DNA of 64,000 nt from Streptomyces sp. ITFR-16 (lineage in GTDB: Bacteria > Actinomycetota > Actinomycetes > Streptomycetales > Streptomycetaceae): the NCBI RefSeq assembly GCF_031844705.1, contig NZ_CP134609.1, positions 2,542,001 to 2,606,000 on the forward strand, written 5' to 3'. The notes beneath the pieces were generated by a model, which saw only the letters and a list, made by a program, of their open reading frames with translations, was not told the DNA's origin and ran no database searches. A program made the position numbers and the translations under genes. The stretch's first letter is position 1. Each line of letters starts with the position of its first letter. Positions 32,195-42,418 of this stretch are shown piece by piece.

Positions 32195-34615
32195 CTACGC
32201 CGCGGCCGGGATCCTCCGCTCCGCCGGGGCCTCGGCCGGGGCGAGAGCGATCTCCAGCACCTGGCGGACGTCGGTGACCGGGTGGACCTCCAGGGTCTCC
32301 AGCACCTCGGCCGGGACGTCGTCCAGGTCGGCCTCGTTCCGCTTGGGGATCACCACGGTGGTGATGCCCGCGCGGTGCGCGGCCAGCAGCTTCTGCTTCA
32401 GCCCGCCGATCGGCAGCACCCGGCCGGTCAGCGAGACCTCGCCGGTCATCGCCACATCGGTGCGGACCAGCCGCCCGGAGAGCAGCGAGGCCAGTGCCGT
32501 CGTCATGGTGATACCGGCGCTCGGCCCGTCCTTGGGCACCGCGCCCGCCGGGAAGTGGATGTGCGCGCCGCGGTCCTTCAGGTCCGCGACCGGCAGTTCC
32601 AGTTCCGCGCCGTGCGACCGCAGGAAGCTCAGCGCGATCTGCGCGGACTCCTTCATGACGTCGCCGAGCTGGCCGGTGAGGGTCAGTCCGGACGCCCCGG
32701 TCTCCGGGTCGGCCAGCGAGGCCTCCACGAACAGGACGTCACCGCCGGCCCCGGTCACCGCGAGTCCGGTGGCCACACCCGGCACGGCGGTCCGGCGCTC
32801 GGCCGGGTCCTGGGCGGACTCGGGGACGTGGTGCGGACGGCCGATGAGACCGCGCAGGTCGTCCTCGGTCACCGTGAACGGCAGCGCGCGGTCGCCCAGT
32901 TCGTGCTGGGCCGCGACCTTGCGCAGCAGCCGGGCGACGGCCCGCTCCAGGTTCCGTACGCCGGCCTCCCTGGTGTACTCGCCGGCCAGCTTGCGCAGCG
33001 CCGACTCGTCGAGGGTGACCTCGTCCTTCTCCAGACCGGCCCGCTCCAGCTGGCGCGGGAGCAGGTGGTCGCGGGCGATGACGACCTTCTCGTCCTCGGT
33101 GTAGCCGTCGAGCCTGACCAGCTCCATCCGGTCGAGCAGCGCCTCCGGGATGGCTTCCAGGACGTTGGCGGTGGCCAGGAAGACGACGTCGCTGAGGTCG
33201 AGCTCGACCTCCAGGTAGTGGTCGCGGAAGGTGTGGTTCTGCGCCGGGTCGAGCACTTCGAGGAGGGCGGCGGCCGGGTCGCCCCGGAAGTCGGAGCCGA
33301 CCTTGTCGATCTCGTCGAGCAGGACGACCGGGTTCATCGAACCGGCCTCCTTGATGGCGCGGACGATGCGTCCGGGCAGCGCTCCGACGTACGTACGCCG
33401 GTGGCCGCGGATCTCCGCCTCGTCCCGGACACCGCCGAGCGCGACGCGGACGAACTTGCGGCCCATGGCGTGCGCCACGGACTCACCGAGCGAGGTCTTG
33501 CCGACGCCGGGCGGCCCCACCAGGGCCAGCACCGCGCCGCCGCGACGCCCGCCGACGACGCCCAGCCCCCGGTCGGCACGCCGCTTGCGCACCGCGAGGT
33601 ACTCGGTGATGCGCTCCTTCACGTCCTGGAGACCGGCGTGCTCGGCGTCCAGGATCTCCTGGGCGCCCCTGATGTCGTAGGCGTCCTCGGTCCGCTCGGT
33701 CCACGGCAGTTCGAGGACGGTGTCCAGCCAGGTCCTGATCCAGGAGCCCTCGGGGCTCTGGTCGGAGGAGCGCTCCAGCTTGTCGACCTCCTTGAGCGCG
33801 GCCTCGCGGACGTGCTCGGGAAGGTCGGCGGCCTCCACGCGCGCCCGGTAGTCGTCGGACTCGTCTTCCGGGTCGCCATTGAGCTCCGACAGCTCCTTGC
33901 GCACGGCGTCGAGCTGGCGCCGCAGCAGGAATTCGCGCTGCTGCTTGTCGACGCCCTCCTGGACGTCCTTGGCGATGGACTCGGCGACGTCCTGCTCGGC
34001 GAGGTGCTCACCGAGCCACTGGATGGCCAGCTTCAGCCGGGCCACCGGTTCTGCGGTCTCCAGCAGCTGCACCTTCTGCGCGGTGGTGAGGAAGGGCGAG
34101 TACCCGGAATTGTCGGCGAGCGCCGAGACGTCCTCGATCTGCTGGACCCGGTCCACGACCTGCCAGGCACCGCGCTTCTTCAGCCAGCTGGTGGCCAGCG
34201 CCTTGTACTCCTTGACCAGCTCGGCGGCGGCTCCGGGGAGCGGCTCGGGGACGGAGACGTCGACCCGGGTCCCTTCCACCCAGAGCGCGGCGCCCGGCCC
34301 GCTGGTGCCGGCCCCGATCCGCACCCGGCCGCGCCCGCGGATGAGCGCGCCGGGGTCACCGTCCGAGAGCCGTCCGACCTGCTCGACGGTCCCGATGACA
34401 CCGATCCCGGTGTAGGTGCCGTCGATGCGCGGGACGAGCAGCACCTCGGGCTTGCCACCGCCCTCGCGGGCGGCGGCCTGTGCGGCCTCGACGGCGGCAC
34501 GTACATCTGTGTCGGACAGGTCCAGAGGCACCACCATCCCGGGCAGCACGACCTCGTCGTCGAGCGGCAGCACAGGCAAGGTGAGCGGTGTGACCGCATT
34601 GGACTCAGTAGCCAT
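32195..34615 (-). CDS. lon: ATP-dependent protease Lon
   Basis: A 806-aa LonA protease that degrades misfolded and regulatory proteins in the cytosol. The order is an N-terminal substrate domain (TLPVLPLDDEVVLPGMVVPL), a helical linker with QQREFLLRRQLDAVRKEL, an AAA module with GPPGVGKTSL and VVLLDEIDKVG, and the protease domain with catalytic serine in PKDGPSAGIT and lysine in GLKQKLLAAHRAG. All catalytic parts are intact. A TTG seven codons upstream is an alternative start. Upstream DNA carries matches to both the HspR (HAIR) and ClgR binding motifs, so control by protein-damage stress is likely. Confidence 0.97.
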   Translation of the reverse strand: MATESNAVTPLTLPVLPLDDEVVLPGMVVPLDLSDTDVRAAVEAAQAAAREGGGKPEVLLVPRIDGTYTGIGVIGTVEQVGRLSDGDPGALIRGRGRVRIGAGTSGPGAALWVEGTRVDVSVPEPLPGAAAELVKEYKALATSWLKKRGAWQVVDRVQQIEDVSALADNSGYSPFLTTAQKVQLLETAEPVARLKLAIQWLGEHLAEQDVAESIAKDVQEGVDKQQREFLLRRQLDAVRKELSELNGDPEDESDDYRARVEAADLPEHVREAALKEVDKLERSSDQSPEGSWIRTWLDTVLELPWTERTEDAYDIRGAQEILDAEHAGLQDVKERITEYLAVRKRRADRGLGVVGGRRGGAVLALVGPPGVGKTSLGESVAHAMGRKFVRVALGGVRDEAEIRGHRRTYVGALPGRIVRAIKEAGSMNPVVLLDEIDKVGSDFRGDPAAALLEVLDPAQNHTFRDHYLEVELDLSDVVFLATANVLEAIPEALLDRMELVRLDGYTEDEKVVIARDHLLPRQLERAGLEKDEVTLDESALRKLAGEYTREAGVRNLERAVARLLRKVAAQHELGDRALPFTVTEDDLRGLIGRPHHVPESAQDPAERRTAVPGVATGLAVTGAGGDVLFVEASLADPETGASGLTLTGQLGDVMKESAQIALSFLRSHGAELELPVADLKDRGAHIHFPAGAVPKDGPSAGITMTTALASLLSGRLVRTDVAMTGEVSLTGRVLPIGGLKQKLLAAHRAGITTVVIPKRNEADLDDVPAEVLETLEVHPVTDVRQVLEIALAPAEAPAERRIPAAA

Positions 34616-34636
34616 GATCTCCCCTTCGGCAGTCAA

Positions 34637-34657
34637 GTTGAGCTATGCAGACTCAAT
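34637..34657. promoter_or_regulatory. HAIR-like element (HspR operator) upstream of lon
   Basis: GTTGAGC, seven bases, ACTCAAT: this matches the CTTGAGT-N7-ACTCAAG inverted repeat bound by the heat-shock repressor HspR at 10 of 14 arm positions or better, with the exact N7 spacing. It lies 22 bases upstream of the lon ATG. Placement of lon in the HAIR/HspR regulon has been reported in Streptomyces (from memory). Confidence 0.75.
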
Positions 34658-34689
34658 GCTCGTGAGCCCCTCAATGTTCCCCGAGGGGT

Positions 34690-34703
34690 GTTCGCTCTGA
34701 GCG
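34690..34703. promoter_or_regulatory. ClgR-type box upstream of lon
   Basis: GTTCGC-TCTGA-GCG agrees with the GTTCGC-N5-GCG motif I recall for ClgR, the activator of clp and lon protease genes in Streptomyces. It lies 75 bases upstream of the lon ATG, beyond the HAIR element, a fitting place for an activator. Confidence 0.6.
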
Positions 34704-34822
34704 ATCAACCGGTGGCCACCGCGTTCCTCCGGTGCAACGCCGCAGGGCGCTCCGCGATTTCCGGGCGGCTCAGGGCCTGAAACCCCGTGGAGGACGGCCC
34801 CCGCGCCGGACAGGATGGCGTC

Positions 34823-35440
34823 ATGACCGATTCCCCGCTCCCCGCACAGGCCCTGCTCGTCGTGGACGTACAGAAGGCCGGGGTGACCGGCGACCGCGCC
34901 GTGCCCGGGGCCGCCGTGCTGCTGGAGCGCACGGCGGACCTGCTGGCCCGGGCCCGCGCGGCCGGCGCCCTCGTCGTGCACCTCCAGAACGACGGCGAAC
35001 CCGGTGCGGACGACGCGCCGCACACCCCCGGCTGGGCGCTCCACCTCCCCGTGCAGGCGGGACCCGCCGAGTGCGTGATCCGCAAGACCTGGGACGACGG
35101 CTTCCAGGAGACCGCCCTGGGCGAGGTACTGACGGAAGCCGGCGTCGGGCCGCTGGCCGTCTGCGGGCTCATGTCGGAGATGTGCGTCCAGGCCACGGCC
35201 CGCACCGCCCTGGCCCGGGGCCACCGGGTCGTGCTCCCGTACGACGCCCACGCCACGCACGACGTCCCGGCGGCCCCCGGCATCAGCGAGGCGGTGCCCG
35301 CCGCCGTGGTGTCCCGGGTCGCCGCCTGGGCGATCAGCGCGGACGCCGACGTCACTACGGCGGCGGTGGACGTGGTGTTCGAGGCACCGTCCGGGTCCGG
35401 GTATCCGCTGGCCCGGGCGCGGGCGGACGCGACAGGATGA
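34823..35440 (+). CDS. Isochorismatase-family cysteine hydrolase
   Basis: A 205-aa cytosolic hydrolase of the isochorismatase/nicotinamidase superfamily. The triad is visible: Asp in LLVVDVQKAG (about residue 14), Lys in VIRKTWDDGF (about 85) and Cys in CGLMSEMCVQAT (about 120). The substrate could be a small amide, carbamoyl compound or isochorismate; nothing in the sequence decides. Its stop overlaps a possible ATG (35437) of the following spermidine-synthase-like gene, so the two are likely co-transcribed. Confidence 0.9.
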   Translation: MTDSPLPAQALLVVDVQKAGVTGDRAVPGAAVLLERTADLLARARAAGALVVHLQNDGEPGADDAPHTPGWALHLPVQAGPAECVIRKTWDDGFQETALGEVLTEAGVGPLAVCGLMSEMCVQATARTALARGHRVVLPYDAHATHDVPAAPGISEAVPAAVVSRVAAWAISADADVTTAAVDVVFEAPSGSGYPLARARADATG

Positions 35441-35478
35441 AGGGGACACCGTCCGACATCCACCGGAGACTCAGCGCC

Positions 35479-36171
35479 ATGCCCCACACGTTCGGCCCCG
35501 ACGCCCTCGCCCCCGTCACCCTGGACCGCCGCGAGGGACCGTACGGGGAGGTCGTCCTGCGCAGGCGGGGCGAGGACTACGAGATCATCGCCAACGGGTG
35601 CTTCCTGATGGACACCTCGGACGGGCGCTCGGAGCGGCTGCTGATCGATGCCGCGCTCGCCGCGCTGCCCGCCGCCCGCACCGCCCCCTCGGTCCTGATC
35701 GGCGGGCTCGGCGTCGGCTTCTCGCTCGCCCGCGCGGCCGCCGAGCCCCGGTGGGGGCGGATCGCGGTCGCCGAGCGGGAGCAGGCCATCGTGGACTGGC
35801 ACCTGGACGGGCCGCTGGCCGGGATCTCGGGGCCGGCGCTGGCCGATCCCCGCACCTCGATCCTCACGACGGACCTCGTCGCCCACCTTCGTACGGCTAC
35901 GGACCGTTACGACGCCTTGTGTCTGGACATCGACAACGGACCGGACTGGACCGTCACCGAGGACAACGGGAATCTCTACTCCCCCGCCGGGCTCGCCGAC
36001 TGCCTGGCGCGGCTCACCCCGGGCGGGGTGCTCGCGGTGTGGTCCGCACAACCGTCCGCCGCATTCGAGGAAGCCCTGCGGAATGCCGGATTCCATGGGG
36101 TAAGGACCGAAGAAGTAGGCGTTGCCCGAGGTGTGCCCGACGTGGTCCATCTCGCAATTCGATCGGAGTGA
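35479..36171 (+). CDS. Spermidine-synthase-like methyltransferase-fold protein
   Basis: A 230-aa protein (from ATG 35479) with a Rossmann-like SAM-binding fold similar to spermidine synthases: VLIGGLGVGFSLARAA is the glycine-rich loop and YDALCLDIDNGPDW the acidic loop. The aminopropyltransferase gatekeeper segment is not clear, so it may be a methyltransferase or polyamine-related enzyme. ATG 35437, overlapping the previous stop as ATGA, would add 14 residues; CGGAG before 35479 supports the shorter form moderately. A hairpin follows at 36215-36237. Confidence 0.8.
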   Translation: MPHTFGPDALAPVTLDRREGPYGEVVLRRRGEDYEIIANGCFLMDTSDGRSERLLIDAALAALPAARTAPSVLIGGLGVGFSLARAAAEPRWGRIAVAEREQAIVDWHLDGPLAGISGPALADPRTSILTTDLVAHLRTATDRYDALCLDIDNGPDWTVTEDNGNLYSPAGLADCLARLTPGGVLAVWSAQPSAAFEEALRNAGFHGVRTEEVGVARGVPDVVHLAIRSE

Positions 36172-36214
36172 GAGGAGGCCGGAAGCGGGGCAGTATCCCC
36201 CCGCCCGGTATCCG

Positions 36215-36237
36215 GGCCCCCGGGACGCCCGGGGGCC
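36215..36237 (+). terminator. Terminator hairpin after the spermidine-synthase-like gene
   Basis: Perfect 10-base arms GGCCCCCGGG and CCCGGGGGCC with a three-base loop, 43 bases past the stop and about 190 bases before the response regulator. Confidence 0.75.
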
Positions 36238-36429
36238 AAGCCCCCACAAGCGCGACACTCCGCCTCCCGCGTACGCCCGAACCGTTCGTACGCCCTTGCA
36301 CCCTGCGTAGCCGGGAGCCGTCCGCTGCCTTTACGCTGCTGACCGATAGCGGGATCACCCACGAAATTCACGAGCGAGAACCGTACGTCCGGGGGAATGG
36401 CCTCCGTGAGAACGGGCAGGGGCGGGGCG

Positions 36430-37167
36430 ATGGAACAGACACACACCACCCACAACGGTGTCGCGGCCACCCCGGGCGCCCAGCGCCGGGTGCTGGTGGT
36501 CGAGGACGACGCCACGATCGTCGATGCCATCTCCGCCCGTCTGCGGGCCGAGGGCTTCCTGGTGCAGACCGCGCTGGACGGCCCGGCGGCCGTGGACGCG
36601 GCCGAGGCCTGGCAGCCGGACCTGATGGTGCTCGACATCATGCTTCCCGGCTTCGACGGCCTGGAGGTCTGCCGCCGGGTGCAGGCCCAGCGCCCGGTGC
36701 CGGTGCTGATGCTGACCGCGCGCGACGACGAGACCGACATGCTCGTCGGGCTCGGGGTCGGCGCCGACGACTACATGACCAAGCCGTTCTCGATGCGTGA
36801 GCTGGCGGCCCGGGTCCACGTCCTGCTGCGCCGGGTCGAGCGGGCCGCACTGGCGGCCGTGACCCCGCGCAGCGGCATACTCCGCCTCGGCGAGCTGGAG
36901 ATCGACCACGCGCAGCGCCGGGTGCGGGTGCGCGCCGACGACGTGCACCTGACGCCCACCGAGTTCGACCTGCTGGTGTGCCTGGCGAACACCCCGCGCG
37001 CGGTGCTCTCGCGCGAACAGCTGCTGGCCGAGGTCTGGGACTGGGCGGACGCCTCGGGCACCCGTACCGTCGACAGCCACATCAAGGCGCTGCGCCGGAA
37101 GATCGGCGCGGAGCGGATCCGTACCGTGCACGGTGTCGGCTACGCGCTGGAGACCCCCGCGCCATGA
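36430..37167 (+). CDS. OmpR-family response regulator
   Basis: A 245-aa two-component regulator. The receiver domain shows the acidic pair VEDD, the phosphorylated aspartate in MVLDIMLPGFDG (about residue 65), Thr in LMLTARDDE and Lys in MTKPFSM. The C-terminal winged helix has LTPTEFDLLVCL and SHIKALRRKIG. ATG 36430 is preferred to upstream alternatives because a purine-rich AGGGGCGGGG precedes it. It overlaps the histidine kinase gene by four bases. Targets are not predictable. Confidence 0.95.
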   Translation: MEQTHTTHNGVAATPGAQRRVLVVEDDATIVDAISARLRAEGFLVQTALDGPAAVDAAEAWQPDLMVLDIMLPGFDGLEVCRRVQAQRPVPVLMLTARDDETDMLVGLGVGADDYMTKPFSMRELAARVHVLLRRVERAALAAVTPRSGILRLGELEIDHAQRRVRVRADDVHLTPTEFDLLVCLANTPRAVLSREQLLAEVWDWADASGTRTVDSHIKALRRKIGAERIRTVHGVGYALETPAP

Positions 37168-38246
37168 CCGCGCCCGGGCCCGGGCGGGGGCTGCGGCCGT
37201 TCTCCATCAAGGCCAAGCTGGGCACGCTGGTGGTGGTGTCCGTCTTCATCACGACGGGGCTGCTCATGGTGGCCCTGCGTACGCGGACCGAGCTGCGGTT
37301 CATCACGGTGTTCTCGGTCATCGCGACCCTGCTGATCACCCAGTTCGTGGCGCACGGCCTGACCGCGCCGCTGGACGAGATGCGGGCGGTGGCCCGGTCG
37401 ATCTCGCACGGCGACTACACCAGACGGGTGAACGGCGCCGACCGGCGCGACGAGCTCGGCGACCTGGCGCAGACGATCAACCTCATGGCCGACGACCTGG
37501 CGGCCGTGGACCGGCACCGCAAGGAGCTGGTGGCGAATGTCTCACATGAGCTGCGCACCCCCATCGCGGCGCTGAGAGCGGTCCTGGAGAACGTCGTGGA
37601 CGGGGTGTCCTCGGCCGATCCGGAGACCATGCGCACGGCCCTGAAACAGACGGAGCGCCTCGGCCGGCTGGTGGAGACGCTCCTCGACCTCTCCCGGCTG
37701 GACAACGGCGTCGTCACGCTGAAGGCCAACCGCTTCGAGGTCTGGCCCTATCTGTCGGGGGTGCTGAAGGAGGCGAACCTCGCCGCCGCGCACCGCCGGC
37801 TGTCCTCCGGCTCCGGCAATCACTCCCGCAAGGACGTCCATCTGCATCTGGACGTCTCGCCCCCGGAGCTGACCGCGCACGCGGACGCCGAGCGGCTGCA
37901 CCAGGTGGTGGCCAACCTGATCGACAACGCGGTGAAGCACAGTCCGCCGCACGGCCGGGTCACGGTGCTCGCCCGGCGCGGCCCGCAGCCCGAGTCCCTC
38001 CTGCTGGAGGTCCTGGACGAGGGCCCCGGCATCCCGGAGTCCGAGCGCCACCGTGTCTTCGAGCGCTTCAACCGGGGCGAGGTGTCCTCCCCGCACGGCC
38101 CGGGCAGCGATGGCGGCACGGGTCTGGGGCTGGCGATCGCCCGCTGGGCGGTGGATCTGCACGGCGGCCGGATCGGTGTGGCCGAATCAGCTCGCGGATG
38201 CCGCATCCGCGTCACTCTTCCGGGGATTCGTCAGCCGCGAGGTTGA
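37164..38246 (+). CDS. Sensor histidine kinase, partner of the OmpR regulator
   Basis: A 360-aa membrane histidine kinase. Two membrane helices lie close together (about 22-40 and 48-68) with almost no external loop, so it probably senses within or beneath the membrane. A HAMP domain follows, then the phosphoacceptor NVSHELRTPIAAL (about residue 128) and ATPase motifs NLIDNAVKHSPP, LDEGPGIP and GGTGLGLAIARW. It starts on ATGA overlapping the regulator stop, forming a standard two-gene operon. Confidence 0.95.
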   Translation: MTAPGPGRGLRPFSIKAKLGTLVVVSVFITTGLLMVALRTRTELRFITVFSVIATLLITQFVAHGLTAPLDEMRAVARSISHGDYTRRVNGADRRDELGDLAQTINLMADDLAAVDRHRKELVANVSHELRTPIAALRAVLENVVDGVSSADPETMRTALKQTERLGRLVETLLDLSRLDNGVVTLKANRFEVWPYLSGVLKEANLAAAHRRLSSGSGNHSRKDVHLHLDVSPPELTAHADAERLHQVVANLIDNAVKHSPPHGRVTVLARRGPQPESLLLEVLDEGPGIPESERHRVFERFNRGEVSSPHGPGSDGGTGLGLAIARWAVDLHGGRIGVAESARGCRIRVTLPGIRQPRG

Positions 38247-38452
38247 CATAGGGTTCGAACCGGAAGGGCGCGTTCTGCGTGTTCTGTTCAAGGGGTACGG
38301 TCCAAGGGGCCGCAGCTGCGGCTTCACGTACCCGGAGTGAAGCGGAACCAAGCTTGTTTCCCGCCATTTCCTGCGCCGAAACCCGACTTTCGATGTGACT
38401 TGCACGACGAACCCCGGCCCGGTCTGCATGGAACGGCCGGGGAGGCGTAGCC

Positions 38453-41400
38453 TTGATTTCCGCTGTCCATCACCTTGTGAAGCGGAAGAGGGCGGTTGCC
38501 GCCGTGTCGTCTCAGTCCCCCAGTAACTCGAGCATCTCGACCGACCAAGTGAGCCCGGGTCCCAACCCGGCTGCCGCTTTCGGCCCCAATGAGTGGCTCG
38601 TCGACGAGATCTACCAGCAGTACCTCCAGGATCCCAATTCGGTCGATCGCGCCTGGTGGGACTTCTTCGCCGACTACAAGCCGGGTACGTCCGGCACGGC
38701 GGACAAGCCCGTTCCCGGCGCCGCAGCCGCGGGGGCTGCGGTGCCCGCGGCCCCGGCCGCCACGCCGCCGGCCGCCACCGACAACAGCACTCCGGCCGCG
38801 CCCGCGCAGCCCGCGGCCCAGGCTCCGGCCCCGGCCAAGGCGGCGCCCGCTGCCGCTCCGGCCCCGGTGAAGGCGGCTCCGGCCGCCGCACCGGCTCCGG
38901 CGAAGTCCGCTCCGGCGCCCGCGCCCGCCGCGAAGGCCCCGGCCGCCGAGGCGACCGAGGCTCCGGCCGGCCCGGAGTACGTGACGCTGCGCGGCCCCTC
39001 GGCCGCCGTCGCGAAGAACATGAACGCCTCGCTGGAGCTGCCGACGGCCACGTCCGTCCGCGCCGTCCCGGTGAAGCTGCTCTTCGACAACCGCATCGTC
39101 ATCAACAACCACCTCAAGCGCGCCCGGGGCGGGAAGATCTCCTTCACGCACCTGATCGGGTACGCGATGGTGCAGGCCCTCAAGGCCATGCCGGCGATGA
39201 ACTACTCCTTCGCGGTGAAGGACGGCAAGCCGACCCTGGTCAAGCCGGAGCACGTCAACCTCGGCCTGGCCATCGACCTGGTGAAGCCGAACGGCGACCG
39301 CCAGCTGGTCGTCGCGGCCATCAAGAAGGCCGAGACGCTCAACTTCTTCGAGTTCTGGCAGGCCTACGAGGACATCGTCCGCCGGGCCCGCAACGGCAAG
39401 CTCGGCATGGACGACTTCACCGGCGTCACCGCCTCGCTGACCAACCCCGGCGGCATCGGCACCGTCCACTCGGTGCCCCGCCTGATGCCCGGACAGGGCC
39501 TCATCATGGGCGTCGGCGCGATGGACTACCCCGCCGAGTTCCAGGGCACCTCGCAGGACACCCTGAACAAGCTGGGCATCTCCAAGGTCATGACCCTGAC
39601 CTCGACGTACGACCACCGGGTCATCCAGGGCGCCGCCTCCGGCGAGTTCCTGCGGATCCTGTCCCAGCTGCTGCTCGGCGAGAACGACTTCTACGACGAG
39701 ATCTTCAAGGCGCTGCGCATCCCCTACGAGCCGGTCCGCTGGCTCAAGGACATCGACGCCTCGCACGACGACGACGTCACCAAGGCAGCACGGGTCTTCG
39801 AGCTGATCCACTCCTACCGGGTCCGCGGCCACGTCATGGCCGACACCGACCCGCTGGAGTACCACCAGCGCAAGCACCCCGACCTGGACATCACCGAGCA
39901 CGGCCTCACCCTGTGGGACCTGGAGCGGGACTTCGCGGTCGGCGGCTTCGCCGGCAAGACGATGATGAAGCTCCGCGACATCCTCGGTGTGCTGCGTGAG
40001 TCGTACTGCCGCACCACCGGCATCGAGTTCATGCACATCCAGGACCCGAAGCAGCGCAAGTGGCTCCAGGACCGGGTGGAGCGTCCGCGCCCCAAGCCCG
40101 AGCGCGAGGAGCAGCTGCGCATCCTGCGCCGGCTGAACGCCGCGGAGGCGTTCGAGACGTTCCTGCAGACGAAGTACGTCGGCCAGAAGCGGTTCTCGCT
40201 GGAGGGCGGCGAGTCCGTCATCCCGCTGCTCGACGCGGTCATCGACTCCGCCGCCGAGGCCCGCCTCGACGAGGTCGTCATCGGCATGGCCCACCGCGGC
40301 CGCCTCAACGTCCTCGCCAACATCGTGGGCAAGTCGTACGCGCAGATCTTCCGCGAGTTCGAGGGCAACCTCGACCCGCGCTCGATGCACGGCTCGGGCG
40401 ACGTCAAGTACCACCTGGGCGCCGAGGGCACCTTCACCGGTCTGGACGGCGAGCAGATCAAGGTCTCGCTGGCCGCCAACCCCTCCCACCTGGAGGCGGT
40501 CGACCCGGTCCTGGAGGGCATCGCCCGCGCCAAGCAGGACATCATCAACAAGGGCGGCACGGACTTCACGGTCCTGCCCGTCGCGCTCCACGGCGACGCG
40601 GCCTTCGCCGGCCAGGGCGTCGTCGCCGAGACGCTCAACATGTCGCAGCTGCGCGGCTACCGCACCGGCGGCACCGTGCACGTGGTGATCAACAACCAGG
40701 TCGGCTTCACCGCCGCCCCGGAATCCTCGCGCTCCTCGATGTACGCCACCGACGTGGCGCGCATGATCGAGGCGCCGATCATCCACGTCAACGGTGACGA
40801 CCCGGAGGCCGTGGTCCGCGTCGCGCGGCTCGCCTTCGAGTTCCGGCAGGCGTTCAACAAGGACGTCGTGATCGACCTCATCTGCTACCGCCGCCGCGGT
40901 CACAACGAGGGCGACAACCCGGAGTTCACCAACCCGCAGATGTACACCCTGATCGACAAGAAGCGCTCGGTGCGCAAGCTCTACACCGAGTCCCTCATCG
41001 GTCGCGGCGACATCACCCTGGAAGAGGCGGAGCAGGCGCTCCAGGACTTCCAGGGCCAGCTGGAGAAGGTGTTCGCCGAGGTCCGCGAGGCCACCTCGCA
41101 GCCGGCGCAGCCGCATGTCTCCGACCCGCAGGCCGAGTTCCCGGTGGCCGTGACCACCGCGGTCTCCGCCGAGGTCGTCAAGCGGATCGCCGAGTCCCAG
41201 GTCAACATCCCCGAGTCGATCACCGTGCACCCGCGTCTGCTCCCGCAGATGCAGCGCCGCGCCGCCTCGGTGGAGAACGGCACGATCGACTGGGGCATGG
41301 GCGAGACCCTGGCCATCGGTTCGCTGCTGATGGAGGGCACCCCGGTCCGGCTCGCCGGCCAGGACACCCGCCGCGGCACGTTCGGCCAGCGCCACGCGGT

Positions 41401-42334
41401 GCTCGTCGACCAGGTGACCGGCGAGGACTACACACCGCTGCTCTACCTCTCCGACGAGCAGGCCCGTTACAACGTCTACGACTCGCTGCTCAGCGAGTAC
41501 GCGGCGATGGGCTTCGAGTACGGCTACTCGCTGGCCCGCCCGGAGTCGCTGGTCATCTGGGAGGCCCAGTTCGGTGACTTCGTCAACGGCGCGCAGACCG
41601 TCGTCGACGAGTTCATCTCCTCGGCCGAGCAGAAGTGGGGCCAGACCTCCGGCGTCACGCTGCTCCTGCCGCACGGCTACGAGGGCCAGGGCCCGGACCA
41701 CTCGTCCGCCCGCCCGGAGCGCTTCCTCCAGATGTGCGCGCAGGACAACATGACGGTCGCCATGCCGACCCTGCCGTCGAACTACTTCCACCTCCTGCGG
41801 TGGCAGGTGCACAACCCGCACCACAAGCCGCTGATCGTCTTCACCCCGAAGTCGATGCTCCGCCTCAAGGCGGCCGCGTCGAAGGTGGAGGAGTTCACCA
41901 CCGGCGGCTTCCGCCCGGTGATCGGCGACGACTCGGTCGACCCGAACGCCGTCCGCAAGGTCGTCTTCTGCGCCGGCAAGGTCTACTACGACCTGGAGGC
42001 CGAGCGCGAGAAGCGCGGCGTCACGGACACGGCGATCATCCGGCTGGAGCGCCTGTACCCGCTGCCGGGTGCCGAGCTCCAGGCCGAGATCGCCAAGTAC
42101 CCGAACGCCGCGAAGTACCTGTGGGCCCAGGAGGAGCCGGCCAACCAGGGTGCGTGGCCGTTCATCGCGCTCAACCTGATCGACCACCTGGACCTGGCCG
42201 TCGGCGCCGACATCCCGCACGGTGAGCGCCTGCGCCGCATCTCGCGGCCGCACGGCTCGTCCCCGGCGGTCGGCTCGGCCAAGCGCCACCAGGCCGAGCA
42301 GGCACAGCTGGTCGCAGAGGTCTTCGAGGCCTGA
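38453..42334 (+). CDS. kgd: Multifunctional 2-oxoglutarate dehydrogenase (E1 fused to E2 acyltransferase)
   Basis: TCA-cycle enzyme (SucA/Kgd type) that decarboxylates 2-oxoglutarate with thiamine diphosphate. As usual in actinobacteria it carries an E2-like acyltransferase core (about residues 205-430, with [15 protein letters not shown]) before the E1 domain (with [19 protein letters not shown] and [20 protein letters not shown]). It has an N-terminal helical leader ([16 protein letters not shown]) and a long Pro/Ala linker. No lipoyl domain is present, so lipoyl groups come from another protein. TTG 38453 is chosen for its ideal GGGGAGG site (38439-38445); GTG 38504, giving a protein 17 residues shorter, is equally likely by homology. 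Confidence 0.95.
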   Translation: MISAVHHLVKRKRAVAAVSSQSPSNSSISTDQVSPGPNPAAAFGPNEWLVDEIYQQYLQDPNSVDRAWWDFFADYKPGTSGTADKPVPGAAAAGAAVPAAPAATPPAATDNSTPAAPAQPAAQAPAPAKAAPAAAPAPVKAAPAAAPAPAKSAPAPAPAAKAPAAEATEAPAGPEYVTLRGPSAAVAKNMNASLELPTATSVRAVPVKLLFDNRIVINNHLKRARGGKISFTHLIGYAMVQALKAMPAMNYSFAVKDGKPTLVKPEHVNLGLAIDLVKPNGDRQLVVAAIKKAETLNFFEFWQAYEDIVRRARNGKLGMDDFTGVTASLTNPGGIGTVHSVPRLMPGQGLIMGVGAMDYPAEFQGTSQDTLNKLGISKVMTLTSTYDHRVIQGAASGEFLRILSQLLLGENDFYDEIFKALRIPYEPVRWLKDIDASHDDDVTKAARVFELIHSYRVRGHVMADTDPLEYHQRKHPDLDITEHGLTLWDLERDFAVGGFAGKTMMKLRDILGVLRESYCRTTGIEFMHIQDPKQRKWLQDRVERPRPKPEREEQLRILRRLNAAEAFETFLQTKYVGQKRFSLEGGESVIPLLDAVIDSAAEARLDEVVIGMAHRGRLNVLANIVGKSYAQIFREFEGNLDPRSMHGSGDVKYHLGAEGTFTGLDGEQIKVSLAANPSHLEAVDPVLEGIARAKQDIINKGGTDFTVLPVALHGDAAFAGQGVVAETLNMSQLRGYRTGGTVHVVINNQVGFTAAPESSRSSMYATDVARMIEAPIIHVNGDDPEAVVRVARLAFEFRQAFNKDVVIDLICYRRRGHNEGDNPEFTNPQMYTLIDKKRSVRKLYTESLIGRGDITLEEAEQALQDFQGQLEKVFAEVREATSQPAQPHVSDPQAEFPVAVTTAVSAEVVKRIAESQVNIPESITVHPRLLPQMQRRAASVENGTIDWGMGETLAIGSLLMEGTPVRLAGQDTRRGTFGQRHAVLVDQVTGEDYTPLLYLSDEQARYNVYDSLLSEYAAMGFEYGYSLARPESLVIWEAQFGDFVNGAQTVVDEFISSAEQKWGQTSGVTLLLPHGYEGQGPDHSSARPERFLQMCAQDNMTVAMPTLPSNYFHLLRWQVHNPHHKPLIVFTPKSMLRLKAAASKVEEFTTGGFRPVIGDDSVDPNAVRKVVFCAGKVYYDLEAEREKRGVTDTAIIRLERLYPLPGAELQAEIAKYPNAAKYLWAQEEPANQGAWPFIALNLIDHLDLAVGADIPHGERLRRISRPHGSSPAVGSAKRHQAEQAQLVAEVFEA

Positions 42335-42350
42335 CCGGTCGCTGTACGTA

Positions 42351-42399
42351 CGCCGAGGGGCCCGTCCCGCGAGTGAATCGCGGGGCGGGCCCCTCGGCG
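42351..42399. terminator. Strong bidirectional terminator
   Basis: 22-base arms (42351-42372 and 42378-42399) with a single G-T mismatch and a GTGAA loop, placed between the convergent kgd and FxsT genes. It is the longest terminator hairpin in the window and marks the border of the conflict/peptide island. Confidence 0.9.
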
Positions 42400-42418
42400 T
42401 CGCGGGGTGTGCGGCCGC

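Noticed and set aside
38324..42289. Very long open frame antisense to the 2-oxoglutarate dehydrogenase gene
   Set aside because: It mirrors the GC-biased third positions of the real gene, has no ribosome site or family similarity, and such long antisense frames occur opposite nearly every large gene here.
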